Positions 17,867 through 26,819 of a DNA stretch of 64,000 nucleotides are shown one piece after another. Both the position numbers and the translations under genes were made by a program. The notes under the pieces are model-generated. The model was given only the letters and a program-made list of their open reading frames with translations, ran no database searches and was not told the DNA's origin. Within the stretch, counting starts at the first letter, position 1. Each line of letters starts with the position of its first letter. The stretch covers positions 1 through 64,000 of the forward strand of contig CAWGPY010000009.1 of NCBI GenBank assembly GCA_963824595.1, read 5' to 3'. Source of the stretch: Cybelea sp963824595 (GTDB lineage Bacteria > Vulcanimicrobiota > Vulcanimicrobiia > Vulcanimicrobiales > Vulcanimicrobiaceae).

Positions 17867-18235
17867 ATGGCAGTTGCCGAACTGATCGAACAGATAGATA
17901 AACTCACCGTTCTCGAGCTGGCGGACCTCGTCAAGCAGCTCGAGGAGAAGTACGGCGTCTCGGCGGCTGCGCCGGTCGCGATGATGGCCGCCGCTCCGGG
18001 CGCGGCCGCTCCGGAAGCGGAGAAGACCGAGTTCGACGTGATCCTCGCCGAGATCGGCCCCGAAAAGATCAAGGTGATCAAGGCCGTCCGCGAGCTCACC
18101 AGCCTCGGACTGACCGAAGCCAAGGCGTTCGTCGAGAGCGCGCCCAAGGCCGTGAAGGAAGGCGTCGCTAAAGACGAGGCCGAGGCGGTGAAGAAGAAGC
18201 TCGAAGACGCCGGCGCCAAAGTGGAGATCAAGTAA
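17867..18235 (+). CDS. rplL: 50S ribosomal protein L7/L12
   Basis: 122 residues. The N-terminal dimerisation helix (LIEQIDKLTVLELADLVKQL), an Ala-rich hinge (AAPVAMMAAAPGAAAPEA) and a C-terminal factor-binding domain (EKIKVIKAVRELTSLGLTEA) are all present. It recruits translation GTPases to the ribosome. rpoB, the usual next gene, is absent; a small membrane protein gene follows instead. Confidence 0.97.
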   Translation: MAVAELIEQIDKLTVLELADLVKQLEEKYGVSAAAPVAMMAAAPGAAAPEAEKTEFDVILAEIGPEKIKVIKAVRELTSLGLTEAKAFVESAPKAVKEGVAKDEAEAVKKKLEDAGAKVEIK

Positions 18236-18291
18236 CGCCGCAGCCCGATCAGAACGTTCCGGCGTGGGCCCAACTGCTTCCGCTCGTCATC

Positions 18292-18738
18292 GTGGTTGCG
18301 GTCCTCGCCGTTCGTTTCATCCGACCGCAGCGCATCAGCGTCGCGCGGATGTGGACCGCGCCGATCATTCTTTGCGCGCTGACCGCGTGGGTGATCTACG
18401 CGAATAACGCGCTCAACCCGGCCCCGCCGCTGGAGATCGCCGCCGGCCTGGTCGTCGGCGCGTTCGCCGGCGTGCCGTTCGGCATCTTGCGCGGCATGCA
18501 CACCGACGTGCGGCCCACCGAGCGCAAGGGCGTGATGTACCTCGGTTCCTCGTGGGTGACGCTCGTGATCTTCGCCGTCGCGTTCGGCCTGCGCTACGCC
18601 ATCCGGATGCTGATGCCGCACCGCGGCAGCCTGTCGGCCACGATCGGCGACGCCCTGCTGGCGTTCGCGATCGCCTTCATCGCCGTGAGCTACTACGTGA
18701 TCTTTCGCAAGTACGAGCGGCTGATCGCCGCTCAGTAA
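18292..18738 (+). CDS. CcdC/DUF1453-like integral membrane protein
   Basis: 148 residues with four to five hydrophobic helices (MWTAPIILCALTAWVIYA, LEIAAGLVVGAFAGVPFGIL, SSWVTLVIFAVAFGLRYA, LLAFAIAFIAVSYYVIF). The segment FRPQRIS...MW and the conserved GMHTDVRP loop recall the DUF1453/CcdC family; that is a pattern-level call. GTG 18292 is the first usable start, but the frame upstream (back to the rplL stop) continues a hydrophobic helix, so the real start may be a rare codon closer to rplL. Function unknown. Confidence 0.65.
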   Translation: MVAVLAVRFIRPQRISVARMWTAPIILCALTAWVIYANNALNPAPPLEIAAGLVVGAFAGVPFGILRGMHTDVRPTERKGVMYLGSSWVTLVIFAVAFGLRYAIRMLMPHRGSLSATIGDALLAFAIAFIAVSYYVIFRKYERLIAAQ

Positions 18739-19616
18739 CGCGTGCCCGCCGGCGTCTTGCCGGTGATGCGCTTCATCCAGCGCGCCATGTGGCTTTGATT
18801 CGCAAACCCCGACTGGAGCGCCACGTCGGCGAGCGCCGCGCGATCGCGCTGCAAGAGCTCGACGGCGTATTCGACCCGCTGCCGGACGACGTATTGATGC
18901 ACCGGCAGACCGACGGTCTGCTTGAAGAGGGTCTTGAAGTGCGAAGGGCTGACGCCGGCCATCCTGGCGAGCTCGGCCAGCGACAGATCGCTCGCGAGGT
19001 TGGCGCGCACGTACTCGAGGATGCGCGCGAGGCGGCGCTGCGAGAAGCGGGCGTCGCCGCGCGGCGCGCCGCACGCGTAGGAACGCAACAGTTGTGACGC
19101 CAGCGCGAGGCCGAGGCCGTCGCCGAAGAGGCGGCCCAGCGGCGCGGGCGATTCCAGCTCGGCCTTCACCGCCCACCCGATGTGCTCGATGCGCGCGTCG
19201 CGCACGTGCAGGCGCGGCTCGATCGCGACGCGATCGGGATCGAGGCCCATCGCCTGCGCCGTCGAGAACAGCAGCGACGGGCTGACGAACATCGAGAGCT
19301 TGACGGTGGCCGCCTCGGTCTCCCACACGCGCGGGACGCTGGGCGGGACGATCTTGACGTCGCCGGGCACCTGAAGCCGCCGCAGCGTGCGGCCGTTGCA
19401 GCTGCTGGTGACCAGGAGCGGACGCCCGACCTGCATGCTGACGGCGTGGCGCGTGAAGGCCTGTTCGGAGAAGCCCGCCGTTGCTTCGTAGACCGTGGCC
19501 TCGAAGCCGTCCCAGTTGCGGCCGGCGCTGGTCGCGCGCATGCGAAAGACCATCTCGCGGTCCTCGTGACGGCTCCACGCTCGCTCTTGCCACATGCCGA
19601 ATTCAACGTAACGCAT
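18732..19616 (-). CDS. AraC-family transcriptional regulator
   Basis: 294 residues. The C-terminal 100 residues carry the two helix-turn-helix motifs of AraC/XylS proteins (LAELARMAGVSPSHFKTLFK and ALADVALQSGFANQSHMARW, followed by KRITGKTPAGTRY). The N-terminal 190 residues are a cupin-like effector domain without a clear ligand. It is convergent with the membrane protein gene (7-bp overlap) and divergent from the HAF-type lipoprotein gene, whose start is 142 bp away, so that gene is its most likely local target. Confidence 0.9.
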   Translation of the reverse strand: MRYVEFGMWQERAWSRHEDREMVFRMRATSAGRNWDGFEATVYEATAGFSEQAFTRHAVSMQVGRPLLVTSSCNGRTLRRLQVPGDVKIVPPSVPRVWETEAATVKLSMFVSPSLLFSTAQAMGLDPDRVAIEPRLHVRDARIEHIGWAVKAELESPAPLGRLFGDGLGLALASQLLRSYACGAPRGDARFSQRRLARILEYVRANLASDLSLAELARMAGVSPSHFKTLFKQTVGLPVHQYVVRQRVEYAVELLQRDRAALADVALQSGFANQSHMARWMKRITGKTPAGTRY

Positions 19617-19757
19617 CGGCCCCGGCGATTGTGACGCGGGGTGCGCGCGATTTGGGCGCCGCCCGAACGTGTTCGGCGCCGTCCGAACGTGGGCGACGGT
19701 CGCGCTCGTCGCCGGTATGCTGTGCGCAACGCAATCACAGCTACGTTGGAGGTGAAC

Positions 19758-21008
19758 GTGAGAGAGCAGCGGATCATCGGTTTGGTTTTCATTGGGGCGA
19801 TGTTGAGCGGGTGCTCGTCGTCGCCGAGCGCGGGCGCGCCGCTCGTGCCGGGGCGTTCGTCGTCGGCGTCGGGCTCCGGAAGCGGGTACACGGTGACGGT
19901 GCTACCGTCGCTGGGCGGCACGAACAGCGCCGCCAACACGATCAACGGCCGCGGGTGGTCGATGGGGACGTCGTTCCTGCCGGGCAACACCATCATGCAC
20001 GCCGCGCTCTGGCGCAGCGGCGGCGTGACCGATCTCGGCACGCTGGGCGGGCTGAACAGCGCGGTGGAGTGGCCGGTCGCCAACGATCGCGGCTACGTCT
20101 CGGGATTCTCGGAGACGTCGAAGCCCGATCCGCTCGGCGAGAGTACGAGCTGGAGCTGTCACGCGTTTCTGCCCGACGGCGGCAGCTCGGGAACCACGTG
20201 TCTTGCGTTCGTGTGGCATAACGGACGCATGCGCCCGCTGCCGACGCTCGGCGGCAATAACGGCTATGGCGCCGGGATGAACGAGAGCGGGCAGATCGTC
20301 GGCTGGGCCGAGACGAAGCGCCACGATCCCACGTGCGTCGCGCCGCAGGTGCTGCAGTTTCTGCCGGCGGTGTGGGACGCGCGGACGCGCAAGGTGGTGC
20401 CGTTGCCAACGCTGACCGTGCGCGGCAAGACCGACCCCGACGGCGCGGCGACCGCGGTCAATCGCGGCGGCGACGTGGTGGGGATCTCGGGTCTGTGCTA
20501 CAAGGCCGTCGGGAGCTTTACGGCCCAGCACGCGGTGCTGTGGAAGCACGGGAAGGCGTTTCGCCTGAAGACGATCGGCGGGCACTCGTGGAACACGCCG
20601 ACCGCCATCAGCGATCACGGACAGATCGCGGGCTTCCTCAACCTGCGCGGCAAGGCCGACCGCCACGGCGATCCGGATTTCGTATCGGTGATCTGGAACG
20701 ACGCGCGAGCGAAGCCCACGGTGATCGGCACGCTGCCCGGCGACGCGCTGAGCGAGCCGACGTCAATCAACGACGACGGCGTGGTGCTGGGCGTGTCTTT
20801 CCCCAGCTCCGACGTCTTCGTGTGGCAGAACGGGACGATGACCGACCTGACGCTGGCGCTGCTGCCGGCGTATCCCGACCTGCGCTTGGTGAGCGTGGGC
20901 GGAATCAACGACCGCGGCCAGATCTCGGGCCAGGCGTGTGAGCTGGTCGGCGGCACGTGCCCGTCGTCGGGCGCGACGCTGGTGACGTTCCTCGCGACGC
21001 CGAACTAG
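19758..21008 (+). CDS. HAF-repeat extracellular lipoprotein
   Basis: 416 residues from GTG 19758, which follows GGAGGTG at 19748-19754 and opens a lipoprotein signal (IIGLVFIGAMLSGC). The mature protein has repeated units of the HAF type: LPSLGGTNSAANTINGRG, AALWRSGGVTDLGTLGG, LPTLGGNNGYGAGMNESG, AVLWKHGKAF and FVWQNGTMTDL. These make a beta-propeller-like chain seen in many secreted bacterial proteins of unknown role. Two insertions carry Cys pairs (STSWSCHAF...GTTCLAF and QACELVGGTCPSSG). The gene is divergent from an AraC regulator. Its last codons and stop form part of a 25-bp sequence repeated at 22115. Confidence 0.85.
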   Translation: MREQRIIGLVFIGAMLSGCSSSPSAGAPLVPGRSSSASGSGSGYTVTVLPSLGGTNSAANTINGRGWSMGTSFLPGNTIMHAALWRSGGVTDLGTLGGLNSAVEWPVANDRGYVSGFSETSKPDPLGESTSWSCHAFLPDGGSSGTTCLAFVWHNGRMRPLPTLGGNNGYGAGMNESGQIVGWAETKRHDPTCVAPQVLQFLPAVWDARTRKVVPLPTLTVRGKTDPDGAATAVNRGGDVVGISGLCYKAVGSFTAQHAVLWKHGKAFRLKTIGGHSWNTPTAISDHGQIAGFLNLRGKADRHGDPDFVSVIWNDARAKPTVIGTLPGDALSEPTSINDDGVVLGVSFPSSDVFVWQNGTMTDLTLALLPAYPDLRLVSVGGINDRGQISGQACELVGGTCPSSGATLVTFLATPN

Positions 21009-21023
21009 TGGCTGCGGCGCGCC
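20999..21023 (+). repeat. 25-bp direct repeat, left copy
   Basis: Begins GCCGAACTAG and ends GGCTGCGGCGCGCC; it spans the last codons and stop of the HAF gene. It matches 22115-22139 at 24 of 25 positions. The two copies bracket a 1.1-kb segment with a secreted-protein gene and an IS110 fragment. Confidence 0.8.
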
Positions 21024-21209
21024 AACTTATGCGGGCGGTGTACGTTAGCGTAGACCGCCCGTTCGGCCGGTGCGAAGGCTCACGCGTTGCAACGGCCGAT
21101 CTGTGCCGATACCGACCGGTTTCGAGACGACCAAGGCAAGCAAAGCAAGCTGGCGAACGTGGAGAGTAGCCGTCCATGCGACGGAGCTTGCTGCTACTTG
21201 GAGGACAGT

Positions 21210-21917
21210 ATGCATAGAATCCCCACCGCGGCCATTGGAGCGGCCGCGATCCTTGCCATGAGTACGAGCCTGGCGTTTGCGAGTGCACCCATCAAGGGCG
21301 TCGTTATTAAAGGCGGTCAAAATCCGCACCTCACGGCTGGGCAGCTAGGGCATCGCGTTATCGTTACTCTCCAGCTCGACTCCACCTCATCGTGGGCCTA
21401 CGATCCAGCCACGGGTGGCCTCAACCAACTTCCGACGCCCGAGGAGCAATCGAAACCCATCGGCGGCATCGGCATCGTCGTCAAGAAGAACCCCGGCAGT
21501 TCAGCAGCGCGCGTTACTGGCGATGGCAACGGCGGCTTCGCCCTTCCCACGGACTTAACTCCCGGCAACTACGACATCGTGATTTCGGTTCCGGCGCACG
21601 CGGTCAACACGAAGGGTACCGGGAGTGTGCGCATGGCCGGCGCAACAAGTACGCCAGAGCCGTCTTCGAAAAAGCACGTGAGCAATATCAAGTGGACGCC
21701 CGGGAAGGCAACCGTCGGCGCAACGTTGACGTTCCACATCATCGTTGGGCCAACGAAGAGCGCGGCGCCGCACCCAAAGAGCACCTATCTCTTGCAGAGC
21801 TCATCCTCGGCGCGTTCGGCCTCAACAGGCGCCAGCACCACCGTCCAAAGCATCACGCTGGACGCTAGCCGTCCGCCTACGGTCGTCGTCGGCAACGGGA
21901 CGAGTAGCTCACAGTAG
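21210..21917 (+). CDS. Secreted protein of unknown function
   Basis: 235 residues from ATG 21210, preceded by GGAGGA (21200-21205). It has a Sec signal peptide (IPTAAIGAAAILAMSTSLAFA) without a lipobox. The mature part has a carboxypeptidase-regulatory-like stretch (GIVVKKNPGSSAARVTGDGN, FALPTDLTPGNYDIVISVPA) followed by a Ser-rich tail ending PPTVVVGNGTSSSQ. I do not recognise a family. A broken relative exists nearby: its 5' end resembles 26212-26268 and its 3' end resembles 28256-28448. The gene lies between two copies of a 25-bp direct repeat, next to an IS110 remnant, so it may have arrived by transposition or recombination. Confidence 0.75.
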   Translation: MHRIPTAAIGAAAILAMSTSLAFASAPIKGVVIKGGQNPHLTAGQLGHRVIVTLQLDSTSSWAYDPATGGLNQLPTPEEQSKPIGGIGIVVKKNPGSSAARVTGDGNGGFALPTDLTPGNYDIVISVPAHAVNTKGTGSVRMAGATSTPEPSSKKHVSNIKWTPGKATVGATLTFHIIVGPTKSAAPHPKSTYLLQSSSSARSASTGASTTVQSITLDASRPPTVVVGNGTSSSQ

Positions 21918-21937
21918 GGCCGTCTAACCATCGGTGA

Positions 21938-22127
21938 CACCCACGACGTCGGTCTTGCTGCGGCGCAGCTGGCTGCGGGCGAAGAACACCGTTTAGCTGG
22001 GATTGACCACGCTGACCGTACGGCCGGCATCGTAGAGCGCCTTTGCCAAGGCTTCCCAGTACGAGCCGGTGGCCTCGAGGCAGGCAGGCACCTCGGTGCA
22101 GCGGCGATTCTTCGGCCGAACTACTGG
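21938..22127 (-). mobile_element. IS110-family transposase remnant
   Basis: On the minus strand the segment VPACLEATGSYWEALAKALY, then DAGRTVSVVNPS, matches the IS110/IS1111 transposase region after the first catalytic Asp. A stop and frame change follow, after which FARSQLRRSKTDVV continues the family pattern (usually ARSQLRRNKTDRVDA). Only about 60 codons remain, so it is a non-functional fragment. Confidence 0.8.
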
Positions 22128-22139
22128 CTGCGGCGCGCC
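22115..22139 (+). repeat. 25-bp direct repeat, right copy
   Basis: Begins GCCGAACTAC and ends GGCTGCGGCGCGCC, differing at one base from 20999-21023. It overlaps the edge of the IS110 remnant. Confidence 0.8.
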
Positions 22140-22187
22140 TCCTGTATACTGGGGACAGCTTGCTCCCTCGCGTGCAAAGGAGGACAC

Positions 22188-23762
22188 ATGCGGCGCGGGT
22201 TTTGCTTAGCGGTCATCGTTGCGGTCGGGTTGGTCGCGTGTTGGAAAGCGCCGTCCGGCCCGGCGCTGCCGGCGGTCTCGTCCGGCGGCGCGGCGCGCTC
22301 CCGAGGATCCGATCTGCCTTCCGGCAAGATCACGCACATCGTCTTCATCGTCCAAGAGAACCGGACGTTCGATAACCTCTTCGGAGGACCAAAGCCGTTC
22401 CCGCAGGCCACCACCACGGACAGCGGCATGACCAGCGACCACGAGAAGATCGCGCTTGCGAAGATCCGGCTGGCATCCTATGGCGGGACGGAAGACCCGG
22501 ACAACTACCATCACGACTGGATGTGGGCGTGCAATCCTCCGAATACGCCGCCGCCGACGGCGCCGCCGGGCGGCGAATCGCCGTGCCGCATGGACGGCTT
22601 CAACATCGCCGCGACGCCGAGCCCCGGGTATACTCCGCCGGCGTCGGTCGCCAGCATCTACTCGTACGTTGACTATCAGGATAGCCTGCCGTATTGGGAC
22701 GCCGCGCACGCGTATACGCTGGGCGACCATTTCTTCATGGGCCACAACAGCGAGTCGTACACGGCTCACCAATATATCTTTTCCGGCCAGTCCAACAACG
22801 TCGTCGATCCGCCCGACTATCACAAAGACGCGAGTTATTGCGGACAGTACTACGACTATTGCGCCTTCACGCCGTGGGGCTGCGACTCGCCGAGCTCGAC
22901 GACGACCTATCGGCTCAATCCCAACACCGGGGAGCAAAGCAAAGACCCGACCGGACCGTTTCCGTGCTTCGGTCCGGGCGGACCGCACCCCGACGTCAAA
23001 TACCCGTCGCTGGCCGATCGCGTGGACGACAAAGGGCTCACGTGGCGTCTGTACGCGCACTCGCTCTGTCAGTCGATTAATGGGCTCGACGTGAACGCAA
23101 CGATCCGGTATGGCGGCCTGTGGCCGAGTAAGCCGGACATGGCCCGGTGTCACGACGACGAGGGCGGAGGCCGGTCCACGCCGGTCGACACCAAGAACTT
23201 CCGCATGCCGGAGTACACGTTCCTCGACGACATCAAAAGCTCGCATCGCGATCTCGCGAACGTCACGTGGATTCTGCCGGGTCTGCTGACCTCGGATCAT
23301 CCGGGCGTACCGTTTGGATGGTGCGGCCCGGCGTGGGTTGCGAAGCTCGTCAACGCCATTGGTGGAAGCAAATACTGGGATTCGACGGTCGTCTTCGTCT
23401 TCTGGGACGATTGGGGCGGCTATTACGACCACGTGAAGCCGTACGTCGTCCGCGACGCGGCGGGCCCCGGGTTCCGCGTGCCGCTGCTGGTCATTTCGCC
23501 GTACGCGAAGCGTAACCACGTGGCGCACACCGAAATCGAGTTCGGCACGCTGCTGAAGTTTGCCGAAGAGACGCTCGGGCTCAAGTCGCTCGGAGCCGAC
23601 GACGCCTCACCGTATCTGCACGACCTCGACGACTTCTTTCAAACCAAACCGCAGCCGTTCGCAACCATCCGCCCGCGCGAGCCCATCTCGTGCAAGGTAT
23701 TGGACGTTAAGCGCAAGCCGGGTTCGCACTCTCGATGGGTCCGGATGATCGACCGCGATTAG
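22188..23762 (+). CDS. Phospholipase C / AcpA-type phosphoesterase (lipoprotein)
   Basis: 524 residues with a lipoprotein-like signal (CLAVIVAVGLVAC) and start ATG 22188 after AAAGGAGG. Family hallmarks are HIVFIVQENRTFDNLFG (metal-binding Asn/Glu), DHFFMGHNSESYTAHQYIFS, WILPGLLTSDHP and the C-terminal FWDDWGGYYDHVKP. The family, which covers AcpA acid phosphatases and non-specific phospholipases C, hydrolyses phosphate esters outside the cytoplasm. It is the longest of four homologues in this window, with extra Cys-containing loops (WACNPPNTPPP; CGQYYDYCAF). It stands alone, downstream of the IS110 remnant. Confidence 0.9.
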   Translation: MRRGFCLAVIVAVGLVACWKAPSGPALPAVSSGGAARSRGSDLPSGKITHIVFIVQENRTFDNLFGGPKPFPQATTTDSGMTSDHEKIALAKIRLASYGGTEDPDNYHHDWMWACNPPNTPPPTAPPGGESPCRMDGFNIAATPSPGYTPPASVASIYSYVDYQDSLPYWDAAHAYTLGDHFFMGHNSESYTAHQYIFSGQSNNVVDPPDYHKDASYCGQYYDYCAFTPWGCDSPSSTTTYRLNPNTGEQSKDPTGPFPCFGPGGPHPDVKYPSLADRVDDKGLTWRLYAHSLCQSINGLDVNATIRYGGLWPSKPDMARCHDDEGGGRSTPVDTKNFRMPEYTFLDDIKSSHRDLANVTWILPGLLTSDHPGVPFGWCGPAWVAKLVNAIGGSKYWDSTVVFVFWDDWGGYYDHVKPYVVRDAAGPGFRVPLLVISPYAKRNHVAHTEIEFGTLLKFAEETLGLKSLGADDASPYLHDLDDFFQTKPQPFATIRPREPISCKVLDVKRKPGSHSRWVRMIDRD

Positions 23763-23867
23763 GCCCTTCGACGCGCGCGCCCGCTAGCCGGGACGCGCAC
23801 CTTCCAGCCGGCGGTCTGGCCCGACGACTTCGCGTGCGGCATACTCTCGGCGGCGATCAGCCGTGCA

Positions 23868-24850
23868 CTACGGAGCTAGGCTGACGGTAACGCCGCGGGC
23901 ACGCTGCTCGTCATACAGCTGGAAGAGGTAGTCGCCTCCGCGCGGATAGTCCCAGCCCCTAACGGGACCGTTCTCGACGGCAATAACAGCTGGTTTGCGC
24001 GCTTGATGGACTTTCTCGCGCCGATTCGACCGAGCCAAAACGGGCCGCCGACTTCCCCCGATTCTTCGGTGCTGGTGAACCCTTGTTGCGTGCCCTTCGA
24101 TCCTTTAATCGTGTACCAGACGAGCACGCTCAAACCGTTAACCCAAAACTCCACGTCAAAGTACGCGCCATCCCACCGCACGAAGCCGGGCAGCGCCCAC
24201 TGGGCGCTGTGCGGCAGGGTGACCGCCTCGAACTTAGTGCTCCCGTGCGGAAATATGGCAAACGCGGCCGCCGACGACGTGATGTCGCTGACGAGAAGAT
24301 CTCCCTTCGCGTCGTACGTGCCGGAAAGATACATGGAGAAGCCCGACACCTTATACGTCTTCGGGTTGCCATTGGCGCCGCGATAAATCGCCACATTTCC
24401 TGGCGAGTACTCGCTCTGTCCGTACTGATTGACGACGGCGAGGTCGCCGGTGTCCGGATCTACGGCACAATCGGTGGCGTAGGGGCTGGGATCGATGAGC
24501 GTCTAGATTGGGTCGGACTTGCCATGGGCGAACTCGAGAATGTCGGCGGCGCCGTAGTTCGTTACATACACGTTGCCCTTTGTATCGGTGCAGGATCCGG
24601 CGGCATCGGTGAAGTCGTCGAGCTCGCCTACTTTGTTCTCGGTGCCGTAATCGTAGACGTTTACTTCCCGATGCTCGGAAACATACAGCAGATCCTTACC
24701 GCCCGCCGCAGGCGACAGCCACGACGACCCATATTGCGCGAGGCGTTGACCGGCGACCGGCTCGGCCCGGGGTCCTTCGCCGGCACATCCGTTCAGCATC
24801 ACGGCGGCGGCAAAGGCAACGCTCAATGACCTACGGTCCAACCCTTTCAT
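23868..24850 (-). pseudogene. Propeller lipoprotein, nonsense codon and frameshift
   Basis: The start at 24850 gives a lipoprotein signal (VAFAAAVMLNGC). The family blocks follow: SWLSPAAGGKDLLYVSEHRE, GSCTDTKGNVYVTNYG, DCAVDPDTGDLAVVNQYG, NVAIYRGANGNPKTY and VRWDGAYFDVEFW. An in-frame TAG at 24503-24505 replaces a sense codon (probably CAG) between KSDPI and TLIDPSP. A frame change near 24000 is needed to reach the normal C-terminal NGPVRGWDYPRGGDYLF and VTVSLAP. The nonsense codon is not an indel artefact, so this copy looks dead. Its start overlaps the upstream paralogue's stop as ATGA. Confidence 0.8.
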
Positions 24851-25866
24851 CGCGAGCGCTCCTGGGTCGCCGCGCTGAACGCGGCCGAATAGAAGTTGGT
24901 GTAGACCGGCGCCGTGATTTGCATTGCGGCCTTTCCGCCGGCGGGGTATGGCCAAAAGTAAAGTTTGCCCTCGGGTCCCGCAGGCCCGGGGCCGGGGCCG
25001 GCGATCACCTTCCCTTGGATCGAGTATCCGAGCTTGAGGTACTCGCCTTTGTTTTGGTACGTCCGCAAGCTCGTCGTTCCGATGATTTGCGCGCCCGAGC
25101 CTTTGACGCTCACTTGGTCGATGCGGATCGGGCTTTCGCTCCCCGACGACGGTAACCGCCAGCGAACCAGCATTCCATTGGAGGCTGCCCGGCATGATGT
25201 TCTTGTTGAAGTAGATGTGGCGCAGCGTGCTGCTGTTGTGCGCCAACTCGTTGATGTAATTGGTGTTGCTGTCCGCGAACAAGTTGCCCTTGTTATCGTA
25301 TGCGCAGTAGTCGTAGTGCTTAAGGCTGTCGTCATAATAGTCGTAGGCTTTCCTTGACCCGCTTGATAGACCGCAATGTCACCGCGGCTACGTGAAACTT
25401 CGAAATCCTCGAAGTTCGCAATGGCGAGGTTTCCGGTCGAAGGATCCACCGCGCAGCTCGACGGCACTCCGGTGGCGATGATACTTGCAATGGGCTGCGT
25501 TCGACGGGAGCTATTTTGTGAGGACGCCTGCCGTAGTGGCCCAAGCAAGGTCCAGACACTGCCCTGCTTGTCGGTACACAGGCCCGCGAAGATGTCGTAG
25601 TCGGGCCGGAGGAAACCGACTTTTTTACCCTGCGGATAGGTGTAGACGTCGACGCCCTGATCGTAGAAAGTGCCCAAATCGGCCACGTAGACCAGGTCCT
25701 GACGCGAGGCTTCCGGGAGCACCCAACTCCGCCGGCGGTCGCGATGTCGTGCGGGTGCGGTTAAGGCGTTTTGATAAGTAACAACGGTACCAGCCGGAAG
25801 GCTCCGACGTTCACAGCCCCACAGCCCGAGTACGGTGGCCAGCAATATCGATAGGCGCCTATTCAT
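24847..25866 (-). pseudogene. Propeller lipoprotein with two compensating frameshifts
   Basis: Start 25866 gives the lipoprotein signal LSILLATVLGLWGC. The blocks SWVLPEASRQDLVYVADLG, GLCTDKQGSVWTL, SCAVDPSTGNLAIANF and GDIAVYQAGQGKP are in the first frame. Homology (YDYCAYDNKGNLFADSNTNY, MPGSLQWNAGSLAVTVVG) then continues one frame over, from about 25345 to 25150, and returns to frame for SESPIRIDQVSVKG to the end. The first shift looks like a missing base after GGAAAGCC, the second like an extra G in GGGG. The product would still be made with about 65 wrong residues in the middle. Its start overlaps the preceding paralogue's stop by 8 nt (ATGAATAG) and its stop overlaps the next start (ATGA), evidence for a former co-translated tandem array. 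Confidence 0.8.
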
Positions 25867-26799
25867 GGATCTTGACTAAGCTAACCGCCAGGCGACGGGA
25901 TCGTCGATCCCTTGTAGATCTGCGCGATATCGTCACCGCCCGCTGGGTAGTTCCAGTAGTCAATGCCGCCGTTGTAGACGCCGACCAGCTGGGTTCCTTG
26001 CTTCTTGGGATTGGCGTTGTAAATCGCGAACGGACCGGGACCACTGAAAACCTCCAAAGTCGTCTCTCCCACGTAGTAACCTTGCGCGTTTGCAATACTG
26101 ACGCGGTAGAGGTAGTAGTCGTCGATGACCCAATATCGCCCGTCCCACTGAATGCCGTTTACCTCATCCCACGCCGAACTCGCGCGAGAACCCGGTAAAC
26201 TCATGTTGGCTAGCTTGCTGCCATACTTGGAGGAAGCTATGCGTAGAATCCGCACCGCGGCCATCGGTTTCACCGTTGGAGGCAAGCAGATTGCCCGTGC
26301 CGTGGTAGGCGCACATCGTGAAATCTTTGATCGCCGAGTCCGTATACAGCTTCGGCGTACCGGTGGCGCGAGCATAGACGGCGATGTTGCCATGACTGAG
26401 CTTACGGCTCATTGGCCTTTGCCGGCACCGTGACGGGATTTACGGCGCACCCATAAGGGGCGTAGGGTGCGTCGTTGAGCGTGGCGATGGGCTGAGTGCC
26501 GGCATGGGCATATTCGATGATTCGTTGCGCTTCAGCATCCGTGATGAAGACGTTTCCGTGAGCGTCCGAACACGCGCCCTCGGGTTTGGTGAAGCCCGTC
26601 AGCGTGGTCACGAGCGACTTCTGCCAATACGTATAGACGATCACCTGACCGTTCGCATCGGAAATGTACAGGAGGTCGACCTTTTTTGCGATGGATGCGG
26701 GCGTAACGGATTGCATCGCCCGGGGATCGACACGAATGGCGCCGCGGAGACGCAACGCGGCAACGCCAGGCCACCAATAGGCCGAACCCAGTGGATCAA
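25859..26799 (-). pseudogene. Propeller lipoprotein, multiply frameshifted
   Basis: Family blocks occur in changing frames: KKVDLLYISDANGQVIVYTY, GACSDAHGNVFITDAEAQR and PYGCAVNP in one frame; LSHGNIAVYARATGTPKLY, MCAYHGTGNLLASNG in a second; NGIQWDGRYWVIDDYYLYRV and WNYPAGGDDIAQIYKG in a third. A last shift recovers LAVSLVKIHE at the stop. The N-terminal signal is unclear; a TTG at 26799 would give a short hydrophobic start ending LALPRC, but this needs another shift. The stretch 26212-26268 inside the gene matches the 5' end of the secreted-protein gene at 21210 on the opposite strand. At least four breaks make function unlikely unless the sequence is wrong. Confidence 0.75.
26212..26268 (+). 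repeat. Fragment resembling the 5' end of the secreted-protein gene at 21210
   Basis: The sequence from GCTTGCTGC through TACTTGGAGGA, a start-like ATGCGTAGAATCCGC and ACCGCGGCCATCGG parallels 21187-21240, including the ribosome-binding site and the first codons (MRRIRTAAIG here, MHRIPTAAIG there). It lies antisense within a broken lipoprotein gene. Confidence 0.65.
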
Positions 26800-26819
26800 G
26801 GCCGTCTCTTGGACAAAGG

